A DNA stretch of 64,000 bases from Fen-455 sp050012675 (GCA_050012675.1 JBEKGS010000001.1:62001-126000), one strand, 5' to 3'; positions 27,049 through 38,722 are shown, counted from the stretch's first letter. Program-made: numbers and translations. The notes: generated by a model not told the origin, from the letters alone.

Positions 27049-27126
27049 ATGATCAAGAAGCTCGTGATACTGGCACTGCTCGTCGCGCTGGGTGTGATCG
27101 CGGCGAAGCGCCTCCGCGGGGACTGA
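27049..27126 (+). CDS. Putative 25-residue single-helix membrane peptide
   Basis: An ATG-started frame encodes MIKKLVILALLVALGVIAAK followed by RLRGD and a stop: a Lys-Lys start, one hydrophobic helix of about 16 residues and a basic tail. This is the shape of the very small actinobacterial membrane peptides (for example the DLW-39 type), although the usual acidic tail is missing. No clear ribosome site is seen. It stands alone between the sigma gene and a convergent gene. Confidence 0.4.
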   Translation: MIKKLVILALLVALGVIAAKRLRGD

Positions 27127-27152
27127 CGCAGCGGCATCCCCCGCAGGCCGAA

Positions 27153-28295
27153 TCAGGCTTCGCGCCTGCGTGAGCCCACCCACCAGCCTGCTGCCGCGGC
27201 TGCGACGCCGAGAGCCACGGCGCCCGCCGATGCCGCGATGGCGGGGCGGGGTGGGACGGCCCCGATCCTGTCGCGGACCCGGCTCCACAGGCTGACGGTC
27301 TGGCTGAAGTGGAGGACCTCGAAATCGTGCTCGCGCGCGTAGCGGTTCAGCACCCGGTCCGGGTTCACGGCCACGGGATGGCCGACAGCCTCCAGCATGG
27401 GTAGGTCGGTGTAGGAATCGGTGTACGCGTACGAAGCGGCAAGGTCGATGCCGCGTTCGGACGCGAGGACGTCCATCGCCTCGGCCTTGAACGGCCCGAA
27501 GGCGTAGAACTGCATCGTGCCTGTGTAGCGTCCCTCGTCGTCCAGCTGTGCCCGGCTCGCTATGCACTCGTCGGCACCCAGGAACCTGCTCAACGGGATG
27601 ACTATCTCCTCGGGCGACGCCGAGACGATGACGACGAGGCGTCCCTGATCCCGGTGCCAGTCGATCAGGTCGGCGGCCTCCTCGAAGATGATCGGCTCGA
27701 CGATCTCCTCGATCGCCTCGGCGACGATCTCGCACACCCGGTCGCGCCGCCAGCCCCTGATCAGCTTGAGGACGCTCTCGCGGATGCGGTTCAGCTTCTG
27801 CTCGCTCGCGCCGAGGTGCAGGTAGACGAGCTCACCGTACAGGGCGCGCAGCGCCGTACGGCGGTTGATCAGGCCGCCGTGGTAGAAGGGCCGTCCGAAG
27901 GCCACCATGGAGGCCTTGGCGATGACCGTCTTGTCGAGGTCGAAGAAGGCCGCTTCGAGCTGCCCGTAGCTGGGCGGGACGGGGCGTTTCAGGCCCCGCG
28001 AGACCTCCGCGCCGGGGCTGTCGCCGCTCGGCGAGCCATCGGGGGCGTCCTCCGCGGAACTGGTCGCGCCCTCGGTCGGCGCGGCGGTCTCTGTGCCGTG
28101 GCGATGGCGTCCGCGGTTTCGGCTCCGGCGCCGTTTCGGTGCCGTCGGCGGCGGGGTTCCGTCGGGCCCGGCTAGTCCGTCCGCGCCATCTGCAAGGTCG
28201 GGTCCGCCGGGCTCGGGCAGCTCAGCTTCCTCGGGCCGTTGCGGCGCTTGTTCAGGCTCCTCCCCGTTGTGACTGTCGTCGCGGGCGCCGGTCAC
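27153..28295 (-). CDS. HAD-IB family phosphatase with C-terminal membrane anchor (SerB1-like)
   Basis: A 380-residue protein. The first 100 residues are disordered and Pro/Glu/Arg-rich. The HAD-IB domain follows with motif I AAFFDLDKTVIAKASM, motif II VIVSASPEEIVIPL, motif III Lys in FGPFKAEAM and motif IV YTDSYTDLPMLEAVGHPVAVNPD. This signature fits the subfamily IB group annotated in mycobacteria as SerB1-like, whose substrate (phosphoserine or a lysophospholipid) is unsettled. One C-terminal helix (AIAASAGAVALGVAAAAAGWWVG) anchors it to the membrane. GTG 28295 overlaps the stop of the upstream TrkA gene by four bases; longer frames would run through that gene. Confidence 0.85.
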   Translation of the reverse strand: MTGARDDSHNGEEPEQAPQRPEEAELPEPGGPDLADGADGLAGPDGTPPPTAPKRRRSRNRGRHRHGTETAAPTEGATSSAEDAPDGSPSGDSPGAEVSRGLKRPVPPSYGQLEAAFFDLDKTVIAKASMVAFGRPFYHGGLINRRTALRALYGELVYLHLGASEQKLNRIRESVLKLIRGWRRDRVCEIVAEAIEEIVEPIIFEEAADLIDWHRDQGRLVVIVSASPEEIVIPLSRFLGADECIASRAQLDDEGRYTGTMQFYAFGPFKAEAMDVLASERGIDLAASYAYTDSYTDLPMLEAVGHPVAVNPDRVLNRYAREHDFEVLHFSQTVSLWSRVRDRIGAVPPRPAIAASAGAVALGVAAAAAGWWVGSRRREA

Positions 28296-28960
28296 GAGTC
28301 TTCGAGGAGAAGCGAGCGGATATCTTCGTCCTCGCACTGGGCGCTGACGAGCAGCACGACCTCGTCCCCGACGACCAACGGCGCGTCCGCCCGGGGCACG
28401 ACGACGTGGCCGTCGCGCACGAGGGCGACGACTGCGGAGCCGCGGGGAAGCACGAGCGACCCGAACTCTCTGCCGAGAACGGGCGAGTCGGCGTCGAGCG
28501 TCACCTCCATCAAGCGGGTGTGACCGCCTTCGAACTGGAGCAGGCGTACGAGAGTGCCTACCGATACGGCCTCCTCCACGAGGCCTGCGAGCAGATGAGG
28601 TGTCGAGACCGCGACGTCCACGCCCCACATCTCGTTGAAGAGCCAGTGGTTCTTCGGGTGGTTCACCCTCGCGATCACCCTTGGCACGGCGAACTCCTGC
28701 TTGGAGAGCTGCGACACGACGAGGTTGTCCTCGTCGTCGCCGGTCACGGCCACAACGACGTCCATCTCGTCGAAGTGGGCCGCCTGCAGGGAGGACACCT
28801 CGCAGGCGTCGGCCGTGACATAGCGGACACCCTCCATTGGCGGCAGAGAAGCCAGTCGGTCGGGGTCGCGATCGATCAGCACCACTTCATGCCCGCCTCG
28901 GGCCAGGTCGTCGGTGAGGAACCGCCCCACGTTGCCTGCGCCCGCTATGGCCACTTTCAC
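28292..28960 (-). CDS. trkA: TrkA-family potassium transport regulator (second of pair)
   Basis: A 222-residue RCK protein: an N-terminal NAD-binding Rossmann domain starting MKVAIAGAGNVGRFLTDDLA with the acidic ribose-binding residue in VVLIDRD, and a TrkA_C domain from about residue 135 (LMEVTLDADSPVLGREFGSL). Such subunits gate Trk/Ktr potassium channels in response to nucleotides. Together with the preceding gene it corresponds to the CeoB/CeoC pair of mycobacteria. It overlaps both the upstream trkA and the downstream phosphatase gene by four bases. No TrkH-type channel gene is present; the permease partner is encoded divergently. Confidence 0.9.
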   Translation of the reverse strand: MKVAIAGAGNVGRFLTDDLARGGHEVVLIDRDPDRLASLPPMEGVRYVTADACEVSSLQAAHFDEMDVVVAVTGDDEDNLVVSQLSKQEFAVPRVIARVNHPKNHWLFNEMWGVDVAVSTPHLLAGLVEEAVSVGTLVRLLQFEGGHTRLMEVTLDADSPVLGREFGSLVLPRGSAVVALVRDGHVVVPRADAPLVVGDEVVLLVSAQCEDEDIRSLLLEDS

Positions 28961-29649
28961 AGGTGCTTCGCCTCCTCGTTCGATCCCGAGACGAGCGAAG
29001 AGGCAGGGAACAGGGTCTGGAGCTTGGCCTCAACGCCGTAGGTGACGACGAGATGCAGGACGTCGCCTTCTTGACCGACGAGATCACCGACGTCGATGGT
29101 CGGCAGGCCCGCCCGCGTCACGGCCACGACGCGCAAACCTTCTCCGCTAAGAACCGAAGCCGGAAGAGGATGCCCCTCCCACTCGGCGGGCAGGGGCCGC
29201 TCTATGAGGTGAAGGTTGCCCGTCGAGTCGCTCCACTCGGCGGCAGCACGTTCGGGAAGGATCCTGCGCAGCACGTGGTCGATCGTCCAGGGCACCGTCG
29301 CCACGGTGGGAATTCCGAGGCGCTGGAAGATCTCGGCGCGACGCGAGTCGTAGATGCGGGCGACCACGTTCGCGATCTCGTAGGTCTCCCGCGCGATGCG
29401 GGCACAGAGGATGTTCGAGTTGTCGCCGCTCGTGACCGCGGCGAGCGCGTCAGCACGTCTCGCCCCACCTTCTTCCAGGTGGTCCCTGTCGAACCCGAAG
29501 CCGACGATGCGCTGTCCGGGCCACTCGGCCGGCAAGCGGCGAAAGGCGCGGGAGAGCTTGTCGATTATCGCGACCGAATGGCCGGCGTTGGTCAGCTCGA
29601 CGGCCAGTCCCGCGCCGGTCCTGCCGCACCCGACGACGATGACGTGCAT
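28957..29649 (-). CDS. trkA: TrkA-family potassium transport regulator (first of pair)
   Basis: A 230-residue RCK protein with MHVIVVGCGRTGAGLAVEL as Rossmann start, VAIIDK for NAD ribose binding, AVTSGDNSNILCARIARE in the second half, and a TrkA_C domain (LPAEWEGHPLPASVLSGEG). ATG 29649 is chosen because it begins the nucleotide-binding strand directly; a longer frame adds 18 residues without family character. Cotranscribed with the second TrkA. A 111-base spacer separates it from the divergent KimA-like permease gene. Confidence 0.9.
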   Translation of the reverse strand: MHVIVVGCGRTGAGLAVELTNAGHSVAIIDKLSRAFRRLPAEWPGQRIVGFGFDRDHLEEGGARRADALAAVTSGDNSNILCARIARETYEIANVVARIYDSRRAEIFQRLGIPTVATVPWTIDHVLRRILPERAAAEWSDSTGNLHLIERPLPAEWEGHPLPASVLSGEGLRVVAVTRAGLPTIDVGDLVGQEGDVLHLVVTYGVEAKLQTLFPASSLVSGSNEEAKHL

Positions 29650-29760
29650 GACACCTATCGAACACCCGCGAGCGTGCCTACACAACTCACAGCACCCGGC
29701 CACCGCTCTGCCTCCGGGGGCCGGTCCCCTGATAGGCCTGAGGGCGACAAAGTACGCTCG

Positions 29761-32295
29761 ATGGTTGTGCCGGGCGAAACCATTGACGACGCTGGCACGC
29801 CCACGGCCTTAGATGTGGCTTCGCCGACGGCAGCGCACCGTGGCGAGACAGCCGACGGCGAGAGGTTCACCCGCCAGGAGCTGGGTGAAGTCGTAATCCT
29901 GCCCGAGTCGTTCTCTTATCGTCTGAAAAAGGCACTGCTCGGACCGCCGCTCGTCACAGAGCGCCTTTCCGTCGAACGCCTGAGCAAGCCCATGGCGCTC
30001 GGCGTCTTGTCCCCGGACTGCATCTCCTCCACCGCTTATGGAACTGAGGAGATCCTCTTCGTCCTGGTCAGGGCCGTCGGGGTGGCCGCTTTCACCCTCC
30101 TTCTACCTATCACCCTGGCGGTGATAGTCGTCCTCCTCTTCGTGACCCTCTCTTACCGAGAGGTCGTCATGGTCTACACCCGCGCCGGCGGCTCGTACGT
30201 GGTGGCCAGGGAGAACTTCGGCGTGAAGGTGGCTCAGATAGCCGCTGTGGCCTTGATCATCGACTACATTGTGACAGTCGCCGTGCAGGTAGCGGCGGGG
30301 ACCGACGCCGTGTCCTCTGCCTTTCCCTCGCTCGGGCACTGGGACGTCGAGATCTCGGTCGTCGTCGTCGCCCTCATGTGCTACGGCAACCTGCGGGGGA
30401 TCCGAGAAGCAGGACGCGTCTTCGCCCTGCCGACGTACCTGTTCGTTACAGCGACCGGATCTCTAATCATTATCGGACTGATCCGTGCCGCCCTCGGCCA
30501 GTTGCACGCCCATCCGATTCCATTTCACGAGAAGATCGTGCCTTTCGGCACGCCCGGGAGCGGCCTTTTGTACGGGGCCGGGATCATCATCGTGCTGCGG
30601 GCGTTCGCCAACGGCGGCTCCTCGCTGACGGGCCTGGAGGCGATCTCGAACGGCGTGTCCAACTTCCGCCAGCCCGAGGGCCCCAACGCCCGCCGCGTGC
30701 TGGTCATCATGGCGATCATCCTCGGTTCCCTCGTGTCGGGCGTCTCGCTGCTCGCCCACATCACCCACGCCGTCCCCTATCTGAACGGCAGCCCGACGGT
30801 GCTGTCCCAGGAGGCTAAGTACGTCTTCGGTTCCGCCTGGTACGGGCGCTTCGGCTTCTTCTTCGTGCAGGCCGCAACGGTGCTGATCCTTTGGACCGGG
30901 GGAAACACGAGCTTCAACGGGTTCCCGAACCTCGCCAGCTTCGTAGCCGAGGACTCGTTCCTGCCGCGCCGGCTCACCCGCCGGGGCCACCGGCTCGTGT
31001 TCTCGAACGGGATCATCATCCTCGCCATCGCCGCCGAGGCGCTCCTCATCGTGACGCGGGCCCAACTGGACATCTTGGTCGGCGTGTACGCCGTCGGGGT
31101 GTTCACCGGCTTCACCATGGCCGGCGCAGGCATGGCCCGCCACCACCTCCGCACCCGCGAGAAGGGATGGAGGTACAAGCTCGCCATCAACGGCTTCGCC
31201 GGGTTGTTGGCGCTCAGCGTCGTTCTGATCTTCGTCATCGTGAAGTTCCGCGAAGGCGTCTGGATCGTCGTCGTGCTGTTCCTCATCCTTGTCCCCACCT
31301 TGATACGGCTCCACAAACAGTACGAAGAGGAGAGCAAGGAGCTGGAGGAGAACGTGGGCAACGCCCTCGTGGCGCCGATCCTGCGGCGCCACGTCGTGCT
31401 CGTGTTCGTCGACCGCCTCGACCTTGCCGACGCCCGAGCCCTCCAGTACGCGAGGATGCTCGACCCCGACGAGCTACGGGCGGTGCATTTCGTGCTGGAC
31501 AGCGCCCGTGCCGCCGAGCTCGAGGTGCAATGGGGCAAGCTCGGGCTCACGCGCTTTCCTCTGGATCTCGTCGAATGCCCCGACCGGCGCCTCATCCGGG
31601 CCTCGATGGAGCTGATCGCGGACGTCGCGGCTGACGGCCAGACTGAAGTCAGCGTTCTCCTGCCCCACCGCGTCGTCTCCGGATACTGGCAGCGACTGTT
31701 GCACGACCGCACCTCTGACCGCATCGCCGCCTATGTCGGCGAGCTGCCCAACGTCAACGCGACGATCGTGCCCTTCCAGCTGGGTAAGCGACGCAGGCAG
31801 CTGGTCCCCTGGAAGGCCGGAGGGGAGCGGGGCTCGGGAGCTTTGCACGACGCCGAGTTCGGCACGAATGAGCCGAGCCGGGCGGCGCGCGAAGCCGGCG
31901 TCAAGACAGCCGCGGAGCGCGTCGCCGCCTTCCAGAGCGTTTCGATGTCAGGAGTCGCCGCGGGTGCGATCCCGATCGGCGACCTGCGTCCCCGTCAGCG
32001 GGCCCGTGTCGCGGGACGGATCCGCACGGTGCGCGTGCAGCCGCGGGCCGGTGTCTCATCGCTCGAGTGCATGATCGCGGACGGGACGGGCCAGCTGATG
32101 GCGGTGTTCCAGGGGCGCCGACGCGTGGCCGGCATCGAGCCAGGCGCACGGGTGGTGGTCGAGGGGATGGTCGCGACGCGCGGCCGCAACGTGGGGATGG
32201 TGAACCCCCTCTACTGGGTTATCTCCACGCCCGAGCACGCCGAAGCTCCTGCGGGGGTCCACGGAACAGGCGCGGGCGGGCCCGGTCACAGCTGA
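29761..32295 (+). CDS. KimA-like APC potassium permease with C-terminal OB-fold domain (fusion)
   Basis: An 844-residue protein. After a 70-residue cytoplasmic tail the APC-type transporter begins with LSKPMALGVLSPDCISSTAYGTEEIL, the signature of the KimA (YdaO) potassium importer family, and has about twelve helices. A soluble domain (about residues 540-680) starts RRHVVLVFVDRLDLADARAL and looks like the USP-type domain of KimA. Uniquely, residues about 735-825 (IGDLRPRQRARVAGRIRTVR, then LECMIADGTGQLMAVFQGRR and IEPGARVVVEGMV) form an OB-fold. In other actinobacteria a near-identical OB-fold protein is encoded separately beside the TrkA pair. The reading frame is continuous, so this is a real fusion unless there is a sequencing error. 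Confidence 0.88.
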   Translation: MVVPGETIDDAGTPTALDVASPTAAHRGETADGERFTRQELGEVVILPESFSYRLKKALLGPPLVTERLSVERLSKPMALGVLSPDCISSTAYGTEEILFVLVRAVGVAAFTLLLPITLAVIVVLLFVTLSYREVVMVYTRAGGSYVVARENFGVKVAQIAAVALIIDYIVTVAVQVAAGTDAVSSAFPSLGHWDVEISVVVVALMCYGNLRGIREAGRVFALPTYLFVTATGSLIIIGLIRAALGQLHAHPIPFHEKIVPFGTPGSGLLYGAGIIIVLRAFANGGSSLTGLEAISNGVSNFRQPEGPNARRVLVIMAIILGSLVSGVSLLAHITHAVPYLNGSPTVLSQEAKYVFGSAWYGRFGFFFVQAATVLILWTGGNTSFNGFPNLASFVAEDSFLPRRLTRRGHRLVFSNGIIILAIAAEALLIVTRAQLDILVGVYAVGVFTGFTMAGAGMARHHLRTREKGWRYKLAINGFAGLLALSVVLIFVIVKFREGVWIVVVLFLILVPTLIRLHKQYEEESKELEENVGNALVAPILRRHVVLVFVDRLDLADARALQYARMLDPDELRAVHFVLDSARAAELEVQWGKLGLTRFPLDLVECPDRRLIRASMELIADVAADGQTEVSVLLPHRVVSGYWQRLLHDRTSDRIAAYVGELPNVNATIVPFQLGKRRRQLVPWKAGGERGSGALHDAEFGTNEPSRAAREAGVKTAAERVAAFQSVSMSGVAAGAIPIGDLRPRQRARVAGRIRTVRVQPRAGVSSLECMIADGTGQLMAVFQGRRRVAGIEPGARVVVEGMVATRGRNVGMVNPLYWVISTPEHAEAPAGVHGTGAGGPGHS

Positions 32296-32391
32296 GCCTG
32301 GGTGCGCGAAGCACTCGGGCAGGCGTCGCCGGCGCCAGCACCGCCCGGACACGGTATGTGAGGGACACGACCTGACCAATTAATTGCGAGT

Positions 32392-32420
32392 TTGAATCTG
32401 CCGGCTCCCTCCCGTATTGT
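32392..32420 (+). promoter_or_regulatory. Sigma-70 promoter for the pyrophosphatase gene
   Basis: TTGAAT at 32392-32397 and TATTGT at 32415-32420 are separated by exactly 17 bases. Transcription would start near 32427, giving a short leader that includes AAAGGAG at 32437-32443. The match to a housekeeping promoter is good on the -10 side and fair on the -35 side. Confidence 0.55.
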
Positions 32421-32448
32421 CCGAGCCGACCCGACCAAAGGAGCAAAG

Positions 32449-34815
<2,367 letters not shown>

Positions 34816-34869
34816 GCCACTGCGGAACGGCGCAAGCCCGGCCGTCCGCCCTTACCAGGACGAGCACAT

Positions 34870-37806
34870 ATGCCCAAGCCACTAGTGATCGTCGAGTCCC
34901 CGGCGAAGGCGAAGACCATCGCTGGCTATCTCGGCGGTGACTACGTCGTCGAGTCCTCGATAGGCCACATACGAGACCTCCCCCGCTCCGCGGCGGACGT
35001 GCCGGCGGCCTTCAAGGCAGAGCCCTGGGCTCGTCTCGGCGTCGACGTGGACAACGACTTCAAGCCCTTGTACGTCGTGTCTCGGGAGAAGAAGGAACAG
35101 GTCGCCAAGCTGCGCCGCCTCGTGGGCGCGGCGAGCGAGGTGTATCTCGCGACAGACGAGGACCGTGAAGGCGAGTCGATCGCCTGGCACCTCGTGGAGG
35201 TGCTCTCGCCCCGCGTCCCGGTCTCGCGCATGGTGTTCCACGAGATCACGCCTGCGGCCATACGCTCGGCCATCGAGCACCCCCGCGAGCTCGATCGCCG
35301 CCTTGTCGACGCGCAGGAGGCCAGGCGCATCCTCGACCGGCTCTACGGCTACGAGGTCTCGCCGGTGCTGTGGCGCAAGGTCGCAAAGGGCCTGTCGGCC
35401 GGCCGCGTGCAGAGCGTCGCCACGCGGATCGTCGTCGAGCGCGAGCGGGAGCGCATGCGGTTCCGCTCGGCCAGCTGGTCGAGCGTGGAAGGCAGCTTCT
35501 CCGCCGAGTCACAGCCCTTCGCGGCAAGGCTCGTCGAGGTCGGCGACCGTCGCGTGGCCACCGGCGAGGACTTCAGCTCCACCGGGACGCTCACCTCAGC
35601 CGACGAGGTCGTCCTCCTCGACGATCAAGCAGCCCGCGGCTTGGTCGAGGCCCTCACGGGCGCCGACTTCGAGGTGGCGAGCGTCGAGGAGCGCCCTTAC
35701 CGCAGGTCCCCGGCCGCCCCTTTCATCACCTCGACGCTCCAGCAGGAGGCAGCACGCAAGCTGCGTTTTTCTGCACAACGGACGATGCAGGTCGCGCAAC
35801 GCCTTTACGAGCGGGGCTACATCACCTACATGAGGACCGACTCGACGACGCTCTCGGACACCGCCGTCAAGGCCGCCAGAGAACAGGCCCAGGCCCTCTA
35901 CGGCGCACAGTCGGTCCCGCGCGCTCCCCGCGTGTACCGCAGCAAGGTCAAGAACGCCCAGGAGGCCCACGAAGCCATCCGGCCCGCCGGCGACCGCTTC
36001 CGTACTCCGGCGCAGATCTCGGGCGAGCTCAGAGGCGAGGAGCGCAGCCTCTACGAGCTCGTGTGGCAGCGGACGGTCGCATCGCAGATGAACGACGCCA
36101 CCGGGACGACCGCACGCGCGCGGATCCAGGGTCGCACCCTCCAGGCGTCGCCGGTCGCCCCCGCCGGGTCGGCCGCGGTCTTCATGGCGACGGGCACGGT
36201 CATCACCGATCCGGGCTTCCTGGCCGTCTACCGGGAGGACGAGGACGACAACGGCGACGGGCGCACCGAGCGCCGTGGCGACCCGGAAGTCCGCCTTCCC
36301 CGCCTCGCCGCCGGGGCGCCGGTCGACTGCGAGGCGCTCGAGGTCGAGGAGCACGCCACCAAGCCGCCGGCACGCTACACCGAGGCCTCGCTGGTCCGGC
36401 GCCTCGAGGAGCTGGGGGTGGGGCGCCCCTCGACATACGCGAGCATCATCGGCACCATCCAGGACCGGGGCTACGTGTGGAAGAGAGGCACGGCACTGGT
36501 CCCGTCCTTCACCGCCTTCGCCGTTGTCGGGCTCTTGGAGGACCACTTCGCGAAGCTGGTCGACTACGGGTTCACCGCCTCCATGGAGGACGACCTTGAC
36601 GACATAGCCTCGGGCAGCGAGGAACAGGTGCCCTGGCTCGAACGCTTCTATTTCGGCGAGCACCGCCCAGGCGCGGACCGGCCCGCCGTGACGGCCGGCC
36701 GTTCGCTGGCGGTGGACGGCACACACGGGCTCAAAGAGGCCGTGTCGCTGCATCTCGACGAGATCGATGCCCGGGAGGTGAACTCGATCCCGTTGGCCAC
36801 CGACTCCCAGGGCCGCGAGATCGTCATCCGCGTGGGCCGCTACGGCCCTTACCTGCAGCGGGGCGAGGACCGGGCGGCGGTGCCGGGCGACCTGGCCCCC
36901 GACGAGCTCACCTTGGAGCGGGCCGAGGAGCTCTTGGAGCACCCCTCGACAGACCGCGTGCTCGGCACCGACCCGGTGACGGGCAAGACGGTGCTCGTGA
37001 GAGCGGGTCGTTTCGGGCCTTATGTACAGCTCGGGGAGGCTGGCACCGCAGCCGACAAGCCGCACACCGCTTCGCTGCTCAAGACGATGAGCGCCCCGGA
37101 CATCACCTTGGAGCAGGCCCTGCAGATACTGCAGCTCCCAAGGACGATCGGTGCCGACCCCGACACAGGTGAGGAGATCGTCGCCGCGAACGGCCGCTTC
37201 GGGCCCTTCATGAAGCGGGGCTCGGAGACGAGGAGCCTCGAGAGCGAGGACCAGCTGTTCACCGTCGGCCTCGCGGAGGCGCTGTCGCTGTTCTCGGCAC
37301 CCAAGCAGCGCCGCTACGGCACTTCGGCGGCCCCCCTCCGCGAGCTCGGCGCCGATCCGGAGTCGGGCTCGGCGATCGTGCTGCGCACGGGCCGTTTCGG
37401 GCCCTACGTGTCGGACGGGACGACCAACGCCTCCCTGCGCCGGGGTGACGATGCCGAGGAGCTGACACTCGAGCGTGCCCTCGAGCTGATCTCAGAGCGC
37501 CGCGCCGCGGGACCCGCGAGGCGTCCGGGCGCCCGCAAGTCGACCGGTGCGACGAAGAAGGCAGGTGCCCGCAAGACCGCCGCAAAGAAGACGACGGCCC
37601 GCAAGACGACAGCCGGCAAGGCGACTGCCGCGAAGACCCCGGGCGCCCGCAAGGCGATGGCCAGCGGGACAAAGGCGCCCGCCCGCAAGGCCACCGCCAC
37701 CAAGAAGGCCGGGAACGTCAAGAAGGCCACCGTTCGCAGGGCTCCTGGGGCGGCCATCAGGACAGCGGGCGCGAGACCGGCTGCAGAACCCGAAGACGAC
37801 TGGTAG
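34870..37806 (+). CDS. topA: DNA topoisomerase I with Lys/Ala-rich tail
   Basis: A 978-residue type IA topoisomerase that relaxes negative supercoils. The TOPRIM domain begins LVIVESPAKAKTIAGYLGG and contains ATDEDREGESIAWHL with the metal-binding acidic residues. The catalytic Tyr is in RGYITYMRTDSTTLSD. No zinc-finger cysteines are present; instead the C-terminal part has four topoisomerase C-repeats of the GR-FGPY type. The last 110 residues are a basic Lys/Ala/Thr/Arg tail, a feature of actinobacterial TopA proteins that helps DNA binding and processivity. It is the third gene of a same-strand group but probably has its own promoter. Confidence 0.97.
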   Translation: MPKPLVIVESPAKAKTIAGYLGGDYVVESSIGHIRDLPRSAADVPAAFKAEPWARLGVDVDNDFKPLYVVSREKKEQVAKLRRLVGAASEVYLATDEDREGESIAWHLVEVLSPRVPVSRMVFHEITPAAIRSAIEHPRELDRRLVDAQEARRILDRLYGYEVSPVLWRKVAKGLSAGRVQSVATRIVVERERERMRFRSASWSSVEGSFSAESQPFAARLVEVGDRRVATGEDFSSTGTLTSADEVVLLDDQAARGLVEALTGADFEVASVEERPYRRSPAAPFITSTLQQEAARKLRFSAQRTMQVAQRLYERGYITYMRTDSTTLSDTAVKAAREQAQALYGAQSVPRAPRVYRSKVKNAQEAHEAIRPAGDRFRTPAQISGELRGEERSLYELVWQRTVASQMNDATGTTARARIQGRTLQASPVAPAGSAAVFMATGTVITDPGFLAVYREDEDDNGDGRTERRGDPEVRLPRLAAGAPVDCEALEVEEHATKPPARYTEASLVRRLEELGVGRPSTYASIIGTIQDRGYVWKRGTALVPSFTAFAVVGLLEDHFAKLVDYGFTASMEDDLDDIASGSEEQVPWLERFYFGEHRPGADRPAVTAGRSLAVDGTHGLKEAVSLHLDEIDAREVNSIPLATDSQGREIVIRVGRYGPYLQRGEDRAAVPGDLAPDELTLERAEELLEHPSTDRVLGTDPVTGKTVLVRAGRFGPYVQLGEAGTAADKPHTASLLKTMSAPDITLEQALQILQLPRTIGADPDTGEEIVAANGRFGPFMKRGSETRSLESEDQLFTVGLAEALSLFSAPKQRRYGTSAAPLRELGADPESGSAIVLRTGRFGPYVSDGTTNASLRRGDDAEELTLERALELISERRAAGPARRPGARKSTGATKKAGARKTAAKKTTARKTTAGKATAAKTPGARKAMASGTKAPARKATATKKAGNVKKATVRRAPGAAIRTAGARPAAEPEDDW

Positions 37807-38267
37807 ATAGCTCCGAGGTGAGCCGGCGTCTTCGCACCGGCCACGAGAGCGTTGAGTTCCCTGTCGGCGCCGGACATCGGCATTGAGCTGCGCGGGCCCC
37901 GGAGAGTTGGGAACGCATTAGGTCGTGCCGGTGTCGACCTGGTGGACTCCGCCAAGTGTTGTGATGTGCCACTTGCCAGGTGCAGAGGCTCCGTGCTCAC
38001 CAGCAGCCTACTGAACGACCCACGACGACCCGCCACGCCTGGGGAGTGCAACACAGCTACGGGAACCGTCGAGGTGCTCGCTAGCCACGGCGCTTAAGGC
38101 AAGTGCACAGATCCTGGCGAACCATCCAGTCGATCGGGGGAGGGGGTTTCTCGGCAGCCCGCGACGTTCTGCGCGCCTGTGGGCGAACCTGCGCGGCACC
38201 GGGACCACATCGTCAAGTCCGGTTGCGATCCGGCGTCGTTCAGGCGATGCGAGGTGGGCGACGCCTG
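37807..38267 (+). other. Intergenic region after topA, no confident gene; weak hairpin
   Basis: About 460 bases with no credible gene on either strand; short frames lack ribosome sites and coding bias. GCCGG-(10 bases)-CCGGC at 37822-37841 may terminate topA. It begins the lower-coding-bias segment that extends to 41.0 kb. Confidence 0.4.
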
Positions 38268-38678
38268 CTACTCCTCGTCGGAGAAGCGCTCCCATGCCGA
38301 TTGGCGAGTCATGCCCAAGGCCCCGCCGATACGCGCCCAGCTGACGCCGCGCGCCCTGAGCGCTGCGACGTGGTGGGCGACCCCGCGGTCGACGTTCTGA
38401 TGAGCAGCGTGGGCTCGGACCATCTCGGCGAGCAGGTCTTCGTCCGACAACCCGTCCCAGGCCTTCAGGCTCGGTGGATCCTCTGTCTTGTCCGGCCGGA
38501 CCGCATCATCTGGCGAAGTGGCCTTGCGGGCCATCTCTTCAGTGATGATCTGGGCGCAGAGCTCGACGCACTCGTTGCAGATGTAGACACCCGGACCCGC
38601 GACAAGTTTCAAGACGTCGAACTGAGTCTTCGCGCAGAACGAGCACCGCAATGCCTTAGGGCTCAAGGTGCGCGGCAT
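38268..38678 (-). CDS. ClpX-type zinc-finger protein with C-terminal helix-turn-helix
   Basis: A 136-residue protein. Residues about 10-45 (LRCSFCAKTQFDVLKLVAG and ICNECVELCAQII) are the four-cysteine zinc finger that normally begins ClpX, but no AAA+ ATPase follows. Instead the C-terminal 55 residues (DEDLLAEMVRAHA and LRARGVSWARIGGALGMTRQ, then SAWERF) look like a helix-turn-helix. ATG 38678 follows AGGAGGA by five bases. In ClpX the finger mediates dimerisation and partner binding. Two palindromes lie just upstream, between this gene and the divergent glycosyltransferase gene, so I infer a small autoregulating DNA-binding protein. Confidence 0.75.
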   Translation of the reverse strand: MPRTLSPKALRCSFCAKTQFDVLKLVAGPGVYICNECVELCAQIITEEMARKATSPDDAVRPDKTEDPPSLKAWDGLSDEDLLAEMVRAHAAHQNVDRGVAHHVAALRARGVSWARIGGALGMTRQSAWERFSDEE

Positions 38679-38694
38679 CCGTCTCCTCCTCACT

Positions 38695-38719
38695 GTCAGT
38701 CAGGATATGCCTGACTGAC
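38695..38719. promoter_or_regulatory. Palindromic operator 1
   Basis: A perfect 25-base palindrome: arms GTCAGTCAGG and CCTGACTGAC around the five-base centre ATATG. It begins 16 bases beyond the start codon of the zinc-finger/HTH gene, where a promoter would be. It contains two GTCAG and two CTGAC half-sites. Confidence 0.65.
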
Positions 38720-38722
38720 CAA

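Noticed and set aside
29650..29760. Cyclic-di-AMP (ydaO) riboswitch upstream of the KimA-like gene
   Set aside because: The divergent spacer is only 111 bases, too short for that riboswitch, and lacks its recognisable core.
37500..37806. Lys/Ala-rich repeats at the end of topA as a possible insertion or frameshift
   Set aside because: Such tails are normal in actinobacterial topoisomerase I and the frame is intact to the stop.
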